Source: Iris pallida
Taxonomy: Eukaryota > Streptophyta > Magnoliopsida > Asparagales > Iridaceae
Reading direction: 5' to 3'
Assembly: GCA_029216955.1 (NCBI GenBank)
Contig: JANAVB010029819.1
Location: 39,926,075-39,990,074 of the forward strand
Length of the DNA stretch: 64,000 nucleotides
The translations under genes were made by a program, and so were the position numbers. Positions within the stretch are counted from its first letter, which is position 1, and the number at the start of each line of letters is the position of its first letter. Below the pieces are notes generated by a model. The model searched no databases and was not told where the DNA came from. It was given only the letters and a program-made list of their open reading frames with translations. Positions 12,558-24,036 of this stretch are shown one piece after another.

Positions 12558-13312
12558 TGTGGACACACACAAAAAGTAGAAGAAACGCTGTCTTTTCTTT
12601 ATTGGCACAAGGCACCACAAATCGAGTACGCTTGAGAGATCCTACGCTGAGGATCCCCGAGTACAAAAAAGAATTCTGGGAAATGGGACGATAGAGATCG
12701 AGCAGCAGTTGCTCCTTTACTCCATTGACACTTCGATTACAAAAGTGGGAGAAAATATAAGAAAATTACTAACTTTCGGCTCACTGGCAAGAAGTGCAGC
12801 AATTTGGCCCTTGAAAATGTTCCCCATTCTGTGTTTTGAAGAGGGATGAGACCCCTTTTTATAGTAGTTTCTGAGCTAGAATGATGTTATACGCCCACAT
12901 GAGGAAACATACTAGTTTTTATGTGGGTGCATAGTCTTGCTTTGGGCGCATAGAATGTAGGCGCATGCAGGCTGCGTAGTCGTGGGTTGATCATGGTGCT
13001 AACGTGGTCTCATACTTTGGTGCACGATTGCTCGTGGAGACTGACGTGGCTGTACGCTTCGGTGCACGTTTTGATCATGGCTTTGACTAAGTCAGGCTTG
13101 GGCGCATAGCCCTGTCTCAGGCTATGCGCCCTCCCTTTGAAGGAGCTAGTCTTGGGCGCATGGGACTTCACTGGCTGGGCGCATAGAGCTTCACTGACTG
13201 GGGGCATAGAGCTCTACTGGCTGGGCGCATAGAGCTCCTTTGGCTGGGCGCATATAGCTCCTTTAGCTGGGCGCATAGAGCTCTATTGCTGAAATTTTTT
13301 TATGCTTCTACA
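12558..13312 (-). repeat. 3' LTR of the Tat-like element
   Basis: 755 bp, plus-strand ends TGTGGACA and TTCTACA, partner of 34259-34986. TATAAAAAGG on the minus strand at 12854-12863. 13105-13290 holds several GGGCGCATAGAGCT units. Confidence 0.95.
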
Positions 13313-13326
13313 AGACCCCCTCCAAA
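13313..13326 (-). other. Polypurine tract of the Tat-like element
   Basis: On the minus strand TTTTGGAGGGGGTCT lies directly before the 3' LTR start TGTAGAAGC. 13327-13657 is non-coding with more GGGCGCAT units. Confidence 0.8.
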
Positions 13327-13657
13327 ATTTTCGATACTTGAACGAGTTCGAAATACTTTAAAAGAAGCATGGATCGTCTTCTCGTGATGCAATGGACGTA
13401 TAGTACGACTCTCTCCTTGGGCGCATAGTGTTTGGCCAGCCTGTCAGAGAGATACGACTGTTGAGATCTTTCTCGAAATCTGGACTGACAGATTCATCGG
13501 GGCAAAATTTGAAGAGGTCCATCCTTCATACGTTGTCTACGTCAGCAAGTGGCAGTCGCATAGCATGCAAGGGGCTGGTTCTTTACGTGGGCGCATACTG
13601 CGCCATGGGCGCATAGGCACATAAAGCTTAGTGGGCACACAAGAAGTGGCCTGTGCC

Positions 13658-13666
13658 TATAAATAG
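13658..13666 (+). promoter_or_regulatory. TATA box for the antisense gene
   Basis: TATAAATAG on the plus strand (context CCTATAAATAGGCCC), about 30 bp before the start of plus-strand coding. It suggests the antisense gene has its own promoter inside the retroelement. Confidence 0.5.
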
Positions 13667-13688
13667 GCCCTGAAGGAGAGCCAAGGAA

Positions 13689-15405
13689 GTGGGTGCTGGC
13701 TCGCCTCCCTTGAGGAGGTCCTCCCGGCAAACTGGAAGAGGAGGAACGGCGTCGCGGGCTATTATTATTCGGGAGGTAGATCCCTTCCTGGACTCCATAG
13801 CCGTTCTGGTCAAGCCTTTAGAAGCTTTCTCACCTTTGCGTTTGTCCTTTGCACAGGACCCTGAATTTAAAGCTGAGGATAGTGCCTCTTTATCTGAGGA
13901 GGTAGACGCGACAGTGGTGTCCCCTGCCCATCCTCAGCCGATGGATGAAGGCGGGTCTTCTTCGGTTGTAAGAGTTGAGCGACGGGGTGATCAGGGCGAA
14001 GTCCCAGACCATGACGGCGATCAGAAGATCAGTTTCTCCTACGACATATCTGTGGAGGATATGTCTGCAATAGGAACTTCGATGAAAGAGCTGGACGAGA
14101 ACCAAGTCCAATCGGCTCATCCTCCTGCGGTTACGTTGCCTTTGTGCCTCTCTTCGGATGAGATTTTTTGACTTCGATTTTGCGTGCTCCTCGTGAGGCT
14201 AACCACGACTGTATGTTCCCTTGTAGACAAGGGAAAAGAACCCGTCACGAAGATAGTCCCCACCATTGGAAAAGGGACAGAAGTTATTCCTGGCTCCTCC
14301 AATTTTGCTGGTGTGGAGGGAGCTGTTGGTGAGCCGGTATCGGCTGTAATAGGAGAAATTGATCAGCCTGGTGAGGGGGCTGTTGTTGAATCTGCTCCTG
14401 TTTCGACTGAGCTTGTGGAAGATATCAGGCCTGACGCCGCTCAGGGCCTTAATATTGTTCTTCTTGAACAGTCCGAGCCTGCTCTTGGTTTCCCTGAGAC
14501 CAAGGTTGATGGCGCAGCCCAGGTTGGATTGAGCAAGCCGAAGGTACGAAATTACAATTCTTTCGCCTTTCTTCCCTCTTTTTTGGTTACTGATTTATAT
14601 TGTTTTCTCTGTCAGGTTTGGCTTCTTTTCAGGTGTTCCTTCCTGAAATGGAAGAAACTTTCCAAGCCTCTTCTCCAATGACCTTCACCAAAGATGAGGA
14701 GATGGCCCAGGAAGTCGTCAAAGCTTTCTACTCTGTACTGAAAGTGAAGTTCCTGGAGTCCTGAATCGGAATGCTGCCTTCGGCCCCGTGAAGGCTGTTG
14801 CCGAATGTCAAGTGGCGGCCCTCGAGAGCATTGCCGGCTATGAAGAACGGGCCAATACTCTGAGGAAAGTTCTGAATGACCTGGAGGGTCATATGGCCAG
14901 GTTCTGGGACACCAAACAGTGGAGCCCGACGTCGCTATTCCACGCAGAGGATGATGCTCTGCTCAAGGCTCTCGTGGAGGAGAAGGCTACTTTCCAGGCG
15001 AGGAAGGATGCCCTCGTTTGAGAGATTAGCGAGCTGGTTGACCAGTACGGCCAATTCAATGCTGCAAGTGAGACACGTGCTACCTCGAAGAATAGGCTGG
15101 CGGTGCAAATCACCGAGAGTTATAATCACATTACGCAGATCCAGAACGAGATCGCCCAGCTGGAAGCCAACTTGAGGGCGGCAATATCTGAACAGAAGGA
15201 TTACTTAGCTCAGGCTGCCATGACTGCCACTACTTCTGCCAATTTAGAAGAACAACTGGCGAAGTTGGAGGCGGAGCATCTGAGTCTGATCCTTTTCGAG
15301 GATGAAGCTGCTCGCCAAGAAGAGGCGCATCGTCGAGCTACTGCGAAGTCTGAAGCCGAAGTCACGGCTCTAAGAGACAACATAGACCGTCTATGTATCC
15401 CGTAG
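13689..15405 (+). pseudogene. Antisense gene between pol and 3' LTR (coiled coil)
   Basis: Plus-strand gene, opposite to gag-pol. Antisense additional ORFs at this place are known from Tat-lineage elements. The first part is acidic and low complexity (stop at 14169-14171, then KGKEPVTKIVPTIGKG). An intron-like segment runs from GTACGA at 14544 to TTTTCAG at 14632. The last part, about 14788-15405, is a long Ala/Glu/Leu coiled coil (NLEEQLAKLEAEHLS) ending at TAG. There is a frameshift near 14760 and a stop near 15019. No ATG opens the first ORF (it begins GTG), so the true N-terminus is missing or unrecognised. Function unknown. Confidence 0.65.
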
Positions 15406-15530
15406 ATTTTTGTAACTTTCTTTTTTCCAGCCGTCACAGCTTTTGTACCCTTTTTTCGTCTCTTAATAGACGTAAAGAATAAAATAAAAAATCTTTTCAA
15501 AAATGAATATGATTTTGTGAAATATCGGTG

Positions 15531-15890
15531 CTAGAGGTAATGTGGACGTAGCAAGGATATTTCTGGTAGGTATTCCGCTGGAGAATTTTGATATGGACTT
15601 ATTATCCGTTTTATATTCAAGTTATTCGAATATAGATAATAAGTTGAACGAAGCTGCTGGTAGAGGTAATATGGACGTAATAGCGAAGGATGTTCTATAT
15701 CTGACCAGAGGTAATATGGACTGGAAAGATATATAACGTTAGGTGGGGGTGGATAATTCAGAGGTAATAAGGACGTGATTATCCTTGATGAATGCTTTGC
15801 TCAGAGGTTATGTGGACATGGCAAAACATAATCGATTCATTTCACTGGGAAAATAATTATCGGAAAACAATTCAGAGGTAATAGGGACGT
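15531..15890. repeat. Spaced AGAGGTAAT...GGACGT motif
   Basis: AGAGGTAATRTGGACGT-like words recur at about 15533, 15661, 15706, 15757, 15803 and 15871, spaced 45-130 bp, in otherwise AT-rich non-coding sequence between the end of the antisense gene and the end of pol. Role unknown. 15891-16085 has no feature. Confidence 0.7.
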
Positions 15891-16085
15891 GACTTGTTTT
15901 CGTCAAACCGAGTTTGGACAGGGTCAAAAATAGGAATGATTCCACTGGAGAAATATTTTTAGAGGACCTATTATCTAGGGCATATTCAAGACTCTTGAAA
16001 TACGGATAATAGTTAGATAGTTTTTTGAATCATATAAACATCGCACTGTACATTTACAGGACTGAACATATATAAACAAAAAAGG

Positions 16086-18157
16086 TTACACATAGTATTT
16101 TTTCAGAAACTTGTCGTTGATAGACATCATGAGCAAGTCACCATCAGGCTTTGTTAGTTGGTACGCACCATTAGAATACACTGATTCTATGATGAAAGGA
16201 CCTTCCCATTTAGGCTGGAATTTTTCTTTTGTTTTGTGCGTCATGACCATTGGTCTTCTCACTGCTAAGACCAGATCGTCGACTTGGAAGATCCTCTCCT
16301 ACACCTTTTTATTAAAAGCTCTGGAAAGACGTGCTTGGTATAGCTCAATGCGCTGCTGAGCTAACAAGCATTTTTCGTCTAGCGCTTCGAGCTCCTGGAG
16401 TCGCAGACGGTAGCTTTCTTTGGTAGTCAGATCGCTGGCTAAAGCTACTCGAAGAGAAGGAATCTGGATTTCTAGGGAAAGAACTACTTCACTCCCATAA
16501 ACCAGAAAGAATGGCGTACTGCCTGTTGGATTCCGGACCGTTGTACGATAGGCCCATAGACATTCACCGAGCTTCTCATTCCAATCGCGCTTGTTTGAAG
16601 ACACGAACTTCTTAATAAGTTTTATAATGGTTTTGTTGAAGGCTTCTGCTAGCCCGTTAGCCGCTGGATTGTAGGCAGTAGAGGCTACGTTCTGGATTCG
16701 ATTTCTATCGTAGAATCGATAGAATACATGGCTTACAAACTGTGGACCATTATCATGGATGATCCTGCGAGGTAGGTCGAAGCGGTAGATGACGTGATGT
16801 TTGATGAAACTGATCACGTTTGACGTCTTCACTTCAGTGGGCGGTATAGATTCCGCCCATTTGGAAAAGTAATCAATTATGGCTAGGATGAACCAATATC
16901 CTTTGGAGGATGGTGGGCAGATTGGTCCTATGACGTCCATGCCCCCGGCTTCAAACGGCTAGGATACTGCCGTCGGGTGTAGAAACTCCGAAGGTTGATG
17001 AATGAAATCGACGTGGAACTGACAAGCTCTACACTTTTTTGCATATTAAATAGCATCTGCTATCATTGTGGACCAGTAATAACCTATTCGTTTGAGGTGA
17101 TCTTGTAATTTGGGGCCTGGTTGATGTGCACCACAAACTCCATCGTGAGCCTCCTGAAGTACATGTTTAGCTTCTGTGTCTGATAAGCATCGTAACAGTA
17201 GCCCGTCGTAAGAGCGTCGGTACAACATCTTGGTAGCTGTATCGTAGTAAAATCTGAGGGATCGCCTTTGGATAGACACTGCTTCCTTCGGGTCCTCGGG
17301 GAGGATTCCGTAGACGTCGTAGTCTATGAAAGGAAATCTCCAGTCTTTAGCATCGACGCTTGTTTTCGTTGCGTAACTGTGATGAATATGCAAGTCATCT
17401 TTCACACAGAATAGTTTACGACCAGATACTGTGATCGACTGCTGAGTATTGGTATGAACGGTCAAGGAAGCAGTGAGACTGGCTAGAGCATCTACTTCTA
17501 TATTCTGTAGTCGAGGCACGTGCTCGATGAAGAATCCAGCGAAAGTAGACACCAACTTAATTGTTGCTCTGTGGTAGGGGATGAGATCTTCGTAACAAAC
17601 TTCATAATCCCCTCAGAGTTGACTAACTATTAGCTTGGAATCGCCGTATGCTTCTAGATAGTCAACTCCTAGTTGTTTTGCCAGTTGCAGGCCGATTAAT
17701 AGGACATTATATTTGGCCACGTTTTTGGTGCATGGTTCCATGAGAGAATATGCACGATGTATAACTAGATGATCAGGTGACACGAACACGACACCTACTC
17801 CAGCCACAATATTTTTTTTGGGTCCTGTTCTTGATACACCATCAAAGAACATTCGCCAAATGGGAATTTCTTCAGTTGCAGTGTTAGACTCTACTACTTT
17901 ACCGGGGATTTCGTCGTAGAGTTTGGACGATTCTGACACCGGATGAGCTGCTAGGAAATCAGCTAATGCCTGGCCTTTTACTGCCTTCTGAGGAACGAAA
18001 AGCATATCATATGGTGTCAACAACATTGCCCATGCAGCTAAACGGGAATTAAGAGAGCCCGGTTTAGTCCTGAGTATTCTGAGAGGGTTGACTTTAGATA
18101 TAATGTGTATAGTCTACCCAGACACATAGTGGCATGTCTTCTGGATGGCAAATACTA
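16086..18157 (-). pseudogene. pol: Ty3 pol, RNase H and integrase part
   Basis: One minus frame from 18026 to 16299, with stops. RNase H is at about 17860-17500 (MFFDGVS, AYGDSKL, VDALASL); the residues where the family has a catalytic Glu read AKYNVLL, so that residue is lost. The integrase HHCC zinc finger is at about 17200-17010 (H..H in LQEAHDGVCGAH, C..C in KKCRAC). The core has Asp in DVIGPI (about 16936), Asp in IHDNGPQF and Glu in GLAEAFNK. Stops lie at 17613, 17046 and about 16961, the last at a usual Trp. After a frameshift near 16299 the end of pol runs to TAA at 16086-16088. Confidence 0.9.
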
Positions 18158-18162
18158 GTGCA

Positions 18163-19778
18163 TGTCACGACCCGCATCCGCATTTCGGATACGAAACGTG
18201 TCTAAGCCCAGCCTACGCCGTAGTGTCGGCGGTAGTACGCTGTCTATATTCAAGTCACGGCAATCTAGTATCACGAAAAAACTATATCTCATCCACAGAA
18301 ATAATCATGTCACAGTCAAGATCAATGAAAAGACATGAACTGAATAATAATGAATAAACTGAATATCAAGAATCACTGTCACGTCCGGTGGACACAAATC
18401 CACTACCAATAGACGGAAGAAAATAAAAGAATACATGGAGTAACTAACTGAATAAAAACTGCTAATCTAGACCACCTCAAGTGCAAGCGAAGCGATCTGA
18501 TGCTGGCTCAAATCCACTCGACTGCTCCTGGCTCAAACTCGGCTAACCTGAAGAGATCATCAGGTCCTCAGAGGACTAGCAAGATACATAAAAACGAGCC
18601 TTTCTAACAGTTTATTATACATGGAGAAAGATACAGGATAAACAAGTAAAACTGAGCAATGAATAAAGCACGAAACTATACACTGTCTACACATAGATGA
18701 ACTGCTGAACAAGAACTAGAGAACTCATGTCAAGATGTCAACGGATAGCCGAAACGAATACTCAAACCCTCGTCCCTAGCGTGGACTCGCAGGTTTGAAC
18801 TACTAACCCTCGTCCCTAGTGTAGACTCACAGGCTAGCCTCTACTACTAACCCTCGGCCCTAGTGTGGACTCGCAGGCTAGCATCACCCTCGTCCCTAGT
18901 GTGGACTCGCAGGCGTAACCCTATACCACTAACCCTTGTCCCTAGTGTGGATTCGCAGGCTAGCATCTACTACTAACCCTCGTCCCTAGTGTAGACTCGC
19001 AGGCTAGCATCACCCTCGTCCCTAGTGTGGACTCGCAGGTGTGGACCAATAACTATTAACCCTCGTCCCTATCGTGGACTCGTAGGTTAGCTTCAAGGTT
19101 CAAGACACGGAAGCACAACTCAATCAAGGCACGACCAATAAGACACAAGGCTAACTGTGAACACTGTCTAAAGCAATGATAAAAATATACCAGCTTGATA
19201 GAAAAGATACATGGCAACAATATGAGAAAACTGGATAAAATAATAGACAGTGCATGTAAATAAAGCTGTGTAGAAAGGCAAGGTATACTTGCCTTAGGTC
19301 CTGAGCTGCGAATACGTTTCAGAGCACTGATTCTAATCCAAATAACCTGTTTAGATGGTTTGACAAGATCAAAACACAATTTAAAGGTACAACTAAGCTA
19401 TCTGTTTAATTTAGAATGTTTCTGTATTAGGGTTATCTCAATAGACTCGGGGACAATCCCTAGTAAATAGTCACAGGGCCTATAATCTACAGCCTATAAC
19501 CAAGACCCATATGGTGAAGATAACTGGACTTCTCCTAGCATTATTGCTAACTCAATGCTACTTCCACCTCTGTGAGCTGGTGAGAGGGACATTGGTCAGC
19601 AACCAAATGAGACAATCTACTATTCCCTGTTACCATGAGTGTAAGGTTGTACAACAATCAAAACAGTGTTTGACACTCAAATAAACTGGACTGTACCAGG
19701 GCAAGGTCAGAACACCAAGTTTTGCAAGGTCATAATATCAATTTAGAACTGATATCATACATGATGTGGGCTGCACAT

Positions 19779-19824
<46 letters not shown>

Positions 19825-22308
19825 TCACAGGTTTACAATTCCTACTAAGAGGACAATTAAGTTAAGGTAAGCCCTCCATCTCAACCAACATAATAAGCAT
19901 CATAATACCCATCCTATATAGGAACATTCACTTGTTACAAACTGGACCAATAAGTCCTAACTTGTGCATGAAGGAGAACATTCAAACCAGTTTCATGAAT
20001 TAGGATTTTACAGTTGGTACATCTGCTGTGCACAAAGCTGTACATGCTACTCATGTGTACCAGTTTAAGCTCAACTGGATATCTATACTAGTGTACAGTA
20101 TATGACATTTAATAATTTCCTGTACAATCTGGTCCAACAGCTTATACAATCGAAAAGAAGATGCTATAGCAATTCCTGTTGATATCTCTGACAAACCCCT
20201 GCTATCATGTTCTGCTACTGAATTATGGAATAGAGGATGGACAATGTACTTGAGTCCCATATGTGACCAGTGGTACACATCACCAAATTACCCCTATATG
20301 TACACACCTGTCTAAGTTCCCTGCCTCCCTGGTTCAACCTGAGTTTACAATTAATAAGGACATGAATGCAGGGCAAAATAGGATACATATCTAAGGAACT
20401 AAATCAAGCTCTGGACTGGGGAACTAATACTCTAACTGAATGCCCATGACTGAACAGGGGGCGGTAGCCTGGTATAGGTGGCACTCAAGGATGCAATGGT
20501 ACCAGGCTACTCAATATTCATTTAATTCAGAAGTTAAAGAAGAAACTATAATGGAAGGTCTTTGGCTGGCCCTCACATTGCAATCTACCACAAATACAGG
20601 TAGTTACTGATGCTCTCAACATCGTTAAATGGATCCAAGAGCATGTATGGTCCCTGACTTTTCTCCATATGGTATATGAGTGTTGTGCTATTTTACATTC
20701 AAAACCCCATATTACTGAAACTCATATCAGACAGTACAAACAATTGCGGCAACCGTGACATCTCATCATCTGTTTGGAAATTGGTCATACTGTCCATTTC
20801 AGTCAGTGGTGGACCTGCACATGGGCGAGTGGTAGCGCCCAATCCTCTCTTGCTTCCTACATCCAACTGATATCTAAATGTTCACCTGTTCAATCTCTAT
20901 TATTTACAAACTCCTTGTTAAACTCCCTTCCTAATTCCATTAGATAAAGAGCACCAGCAAGTAATAGTATCTATTTCAAAAGTAACAAGTAGTAACCAGC
21001 TTGTACACATCCCCTTTTACACCACAAGCACAAGCCTGTGATCCTAGACCCTAATTCCCCTTTAATGTATATGGACATCTGACATTATCCTGCTAACCCA
21101 TTTGATACAACCTAGTCCTAGCTGTTGTGCTCCTGCACCCTGGTGTACCTATATCTGGACTAGGCAATACTCAAGATTTGGTATCAGTCACAGGAGGGAT
21201 ACCTCACAACCTACCCTGGTTCTTAGGCTAGGTGACACCCTGTCCTGATGCTAAGAAGACTCAGTCTTGGCCTAGAGGTCCTGTCATCTATTGTGTATTG
21301 GTAGTACTCATGCGTGCAATGCCCAAAGGTCTCTTTCTCTCTCTCTCTCTCTGAATTCTCCTGTATATGTTTCCAATCTATCCTCTGGTACATATACCCA
21401 ATGTTATGCTCTGTTTCCTAAGAACAGAGGGACCTAAGGTTTACACCCATCTCCTAGCCCACTTTAATTGCCAGGTATCAATTTAGATACCAATCTGGGA
21501 ACTGATACGAAGTGTATCAGTCAATGTCTAAATAGGTATTAATTTCCTGTTCTGGTATTGCGTGTGTTATCAACAATGAGCTACCTGCCATAAGAGATGC
21601 CAAGGCTCGTGTCACTGATATGAGAACATGTGTCCTGTGTCAACAAATGCTAGAAGGGTCTGATACCAGCATTGCCTTGACTCCCCATGATTCCAGGATT
21701 TCCTCTGTTCAAAGCCAGAGTATCCCCATAACCATATTCACTCAGATGTCGATCCATATTCTATTTAGTTCTTACTAGGCATTTTCCCGAATACCTAATT
21801 CTCCATTAGGGACAAGATCATGGTTAACAGGTTTGAGGAAATCAATGGATGGATTAGAGGATTACCTGTGAGGAGCTTGAATATTCTTCCTAGTGATACT
21901 CCTCTTGAGACACAGGAATCCTTTCAAACTCCCGGTGCAAGGAGGTGTTTCTAAGGTTTTGGGAGGTCTGAGGGATCGACTGCTACTCCCCAATTATATA
22001 TATCCCATTTGATAAACCTGGGTTGATGGAGAGATAGGATAGGAGGATTTAAATTGAGCTGTTTGTTCGAATTCAAATCAAATTCGTATTCCAAAAGGTT
22101 GAGGCTGCGGTTAAAAAGGAGAATTTGAATTAAAACCAATTTCATATAGGTCCCTGCCCTTTGTGTTATTTCCCTTTGGGTCCTCTCATATATATAAAGT
22201 CTATAAATCATATCAATTTATATATGTAAGACAATGACAAAAATATGAGCCAAAAAAAAATGAATTTTCAATTTCACAAATTCAAGAAATTTGGTCAAGG
22301 GGTTGACA
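18163..22308 (-). repeat. 3' LTR (4146 bp) of the gag-only element
   Basis: On the minus strand it starts TGTCAACCCC and ends GGGTCGTGACA. It has no coding potential that I trust; ORFs in it are matched by decayed ORFs in the other LTR. It carries the CTCGTCCCTAG repeat cluster, a TA microsatellite (19782-19820) and a CT run (21333-21350). Confidence 0.97.
18768..19087. repeat. Tandem repeats in left LTR, 8 copies
   Basis: Eight imperfect units of about 37-45 bp with the core CCTAGTGTGGACTCGCAGG. The same eight units stand in the other LTR at 24640-24962. Confidence 0.93.
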
Positions 22309-22345
22309 ACTCTACCCCCCTTAAACAAATTTCGTCCTCGAAATT
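22309..22345 (-). other. Polypurine tract and conserved flank
   Basis: Minus strand TTTAAGGGGGGTAGAGT directly precedes the 3' LTR; upstream of it is AATTTCGAGGACGAAAT, a word common before the 3' LTR of Tekay/Del chromoviruses. Confidence 0.85.
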
Positions 22346-22459
22346 TAAGGAGCTGCGATCTACTAGAACGAATAATTTAACAGTTTACTATAGAATTATT
22401 GTGATTCTTTGCAAGTCAAAACCAAACATAATACTCCTCAATAATTCTACTACTATAAT

Positions 22460-23821
22460 CTACTGAAAATTTCCGCCGTTTGCTCCGTGTGGTGTCGCCG
22501 CCTCTTCCGTGATCATGGCAAAGGCTCGTCCTTCTTCTGCGGTTGGTAGTGGTGGGGCACTTGCGTTCTTCTTTGGACAATTGCGAGACAAGTGTTGGTT
22601 GGATCCACAAATCCAACATAACCCTAATTTGCTGCGATAATTTTCTTGAGTGTGGCCTTTCTTCGAGCAATGCTGGCAGATGGGAATGTCTTGGACTTGG
22701 CGTGGGGCTGCATATGGTTGCTGCTGATGCTACAGCGCTGGTGTCTTCCCTGAAAGGTTTGGACATTTTGTCGGTGCTGATTGGTCGCTGCCTCCTCCAA
22801 GTGCGTCTCGATTCCTCTTTGGCTTGTGACTCAGCTCCTCTTCTACAGCTTGGGCGACCTCTAGAATCTCCTCGTAAGTGGTGGCTCGACTGGTGGCGAT
22901 CGCTAGACGGATCTTGTGAGACAATCCTTTTCTGAATCGTCGCGCCTTGTCCTCTCGGGTGCTGACCAAGTTTTCTGCGAAGCGGCTGAGGCTAGAAAAC
23001 TCCGATGTGTACTCGTCGACGGTGTGATTGCCTTGCTCTAGATGCTCGAACTGACTTACCAACGCCTCTTATGCTACGTATGGATAGAATTTTCTCTTGA
23101 ACAGTTGCTTGAACTCCTCCCAAGTTACGTCTGGAGCAGAAAATCGGGGCTCGCCTTGGTACCACGTTCGCACGATGTCGAAAAGCTGTCCACTGACTGA
23201 CTCAATCTTCAAATCTTCTGAAACTCGAGCCATCTTCAGATACCTCTCCACGTTCTCTAGCCATTCATCAGCGTAGACGATCCCCTCTGTCCCATGGAAC
23301 GGCATGGGCCTAAAGTCCATGAAGTGCTTGGGATTCCCCGATCGCTGTCGCGGAGCATCTCGAATCTGCAGAACCTCTCTCAAGGTGTCGCAAAACATGT
23401 TGGCCTACTGCTGGATGATTTCGAGGAGTGTGACATTGTCCAGTACTGGTGGCGGAGGCAGAACATGTGCTGGATACATCGTCGAGGCTGGATACATCGT
23501 CGGCGGTGGGTGCATGGGAAAAACTGGGTACATCACTGGTACGGGGTGCATGGCTGGTACTGGATGTGGGACACGTGCTGGATGCGAGGCTTGTGCTGGT
23601 GGCGGAACAGATGCTAGTGGCAGACCGGGTGCTGGTGGTGGAGTCTGCGGAGGAAACTGTAGAGGCGGTGGAATATCGCCTCTGCGGAATCTCGAGAATT
23701 GCGGTTGATTACTCGCATGAGTGAGCTGGCCTTCTTGTGTCGGTGGAGTCATGTACGTGAAAGAGCCTCCTATAGCCGGTGGTGTGTTCAGTGCAGTATT
23801 GTTCCTGTCTTGAGAGTCCAT
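22460..23821 (-). pseudogene. gag: Chromovirus-type gag with three in-frame stops
   Basis: 454 codons in one frame from MDSQDRNN (23821) to the stop at 22460-22462. The N-terminus is Pro-rich with PVPAMHPVP-type repeats. The capsid (Retrotrans_gag) segment is at about 23300-22900 (ADEWLENVERYLK, TWEEFKQLFKRKFYP, RRFRKGLSHKIR). Two zinc knuckles lie at 22680-22580: CQHC...H...Y, whose last Cys is Tyr, and CWICGSNQHLSRNC, complete. Stops at 23405-23407 (TAG), 23069-23071 (TAA) and 22730-22732 (TAG) are the only breaks. Nothing after gag resembles a protease or polymerase. Confidence 0.92.
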
Positions 23822-24036
23822 CTTAACTGCTAATCAAAGAAAAATATTTTAGCCGTTGGGAGAATTTCAAGCAAGATGCAAATCAAGGATTCAATGAAAT
23901 CAAGGATTAGAGATCAGTAATGAGTCAAGACATGTGGATGAGATCCTAAGTGTCTAATCCTATTCGCAGTCTCACGACGGCACAGTGACGTAACCGAAGT
24001 AATTAACGTAGACCTGCGTGGGCCACCAAAAAAACT

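Noticed and set aside
13689..13691. Start codon of the antisense gene
   Set aside because: The triplet is GTG, and the true N-terminus is probably missing; I report the region without a start.
18768..19087. Regular repeats that could be mistaken for a CRISPR array
   Set aside because: Units vary, spacers are themselves repeats, the array is duplicated in both LTRs, and the context is a plant retroelement.
20051..20278. ORF found in both 4.1-kb LTRs (also 25901-26128)
   Set aside because: Repeated only because the LTR is duplicated; no family likeness, no codon bias, and other LTR ORFs differ in length between the copies.
22416..22766. 116-codon minus ORF over the end of gag
   Set aside because: It is in another frame; the zinc knuckles are in the gag frame, which is continuous from 23821.
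23294..23724. Gly/Cys/Trp-rich plus-strand ORFs
   Set aside because: Shadows of the Pro-rich minus-strand gag of the gag-only element.
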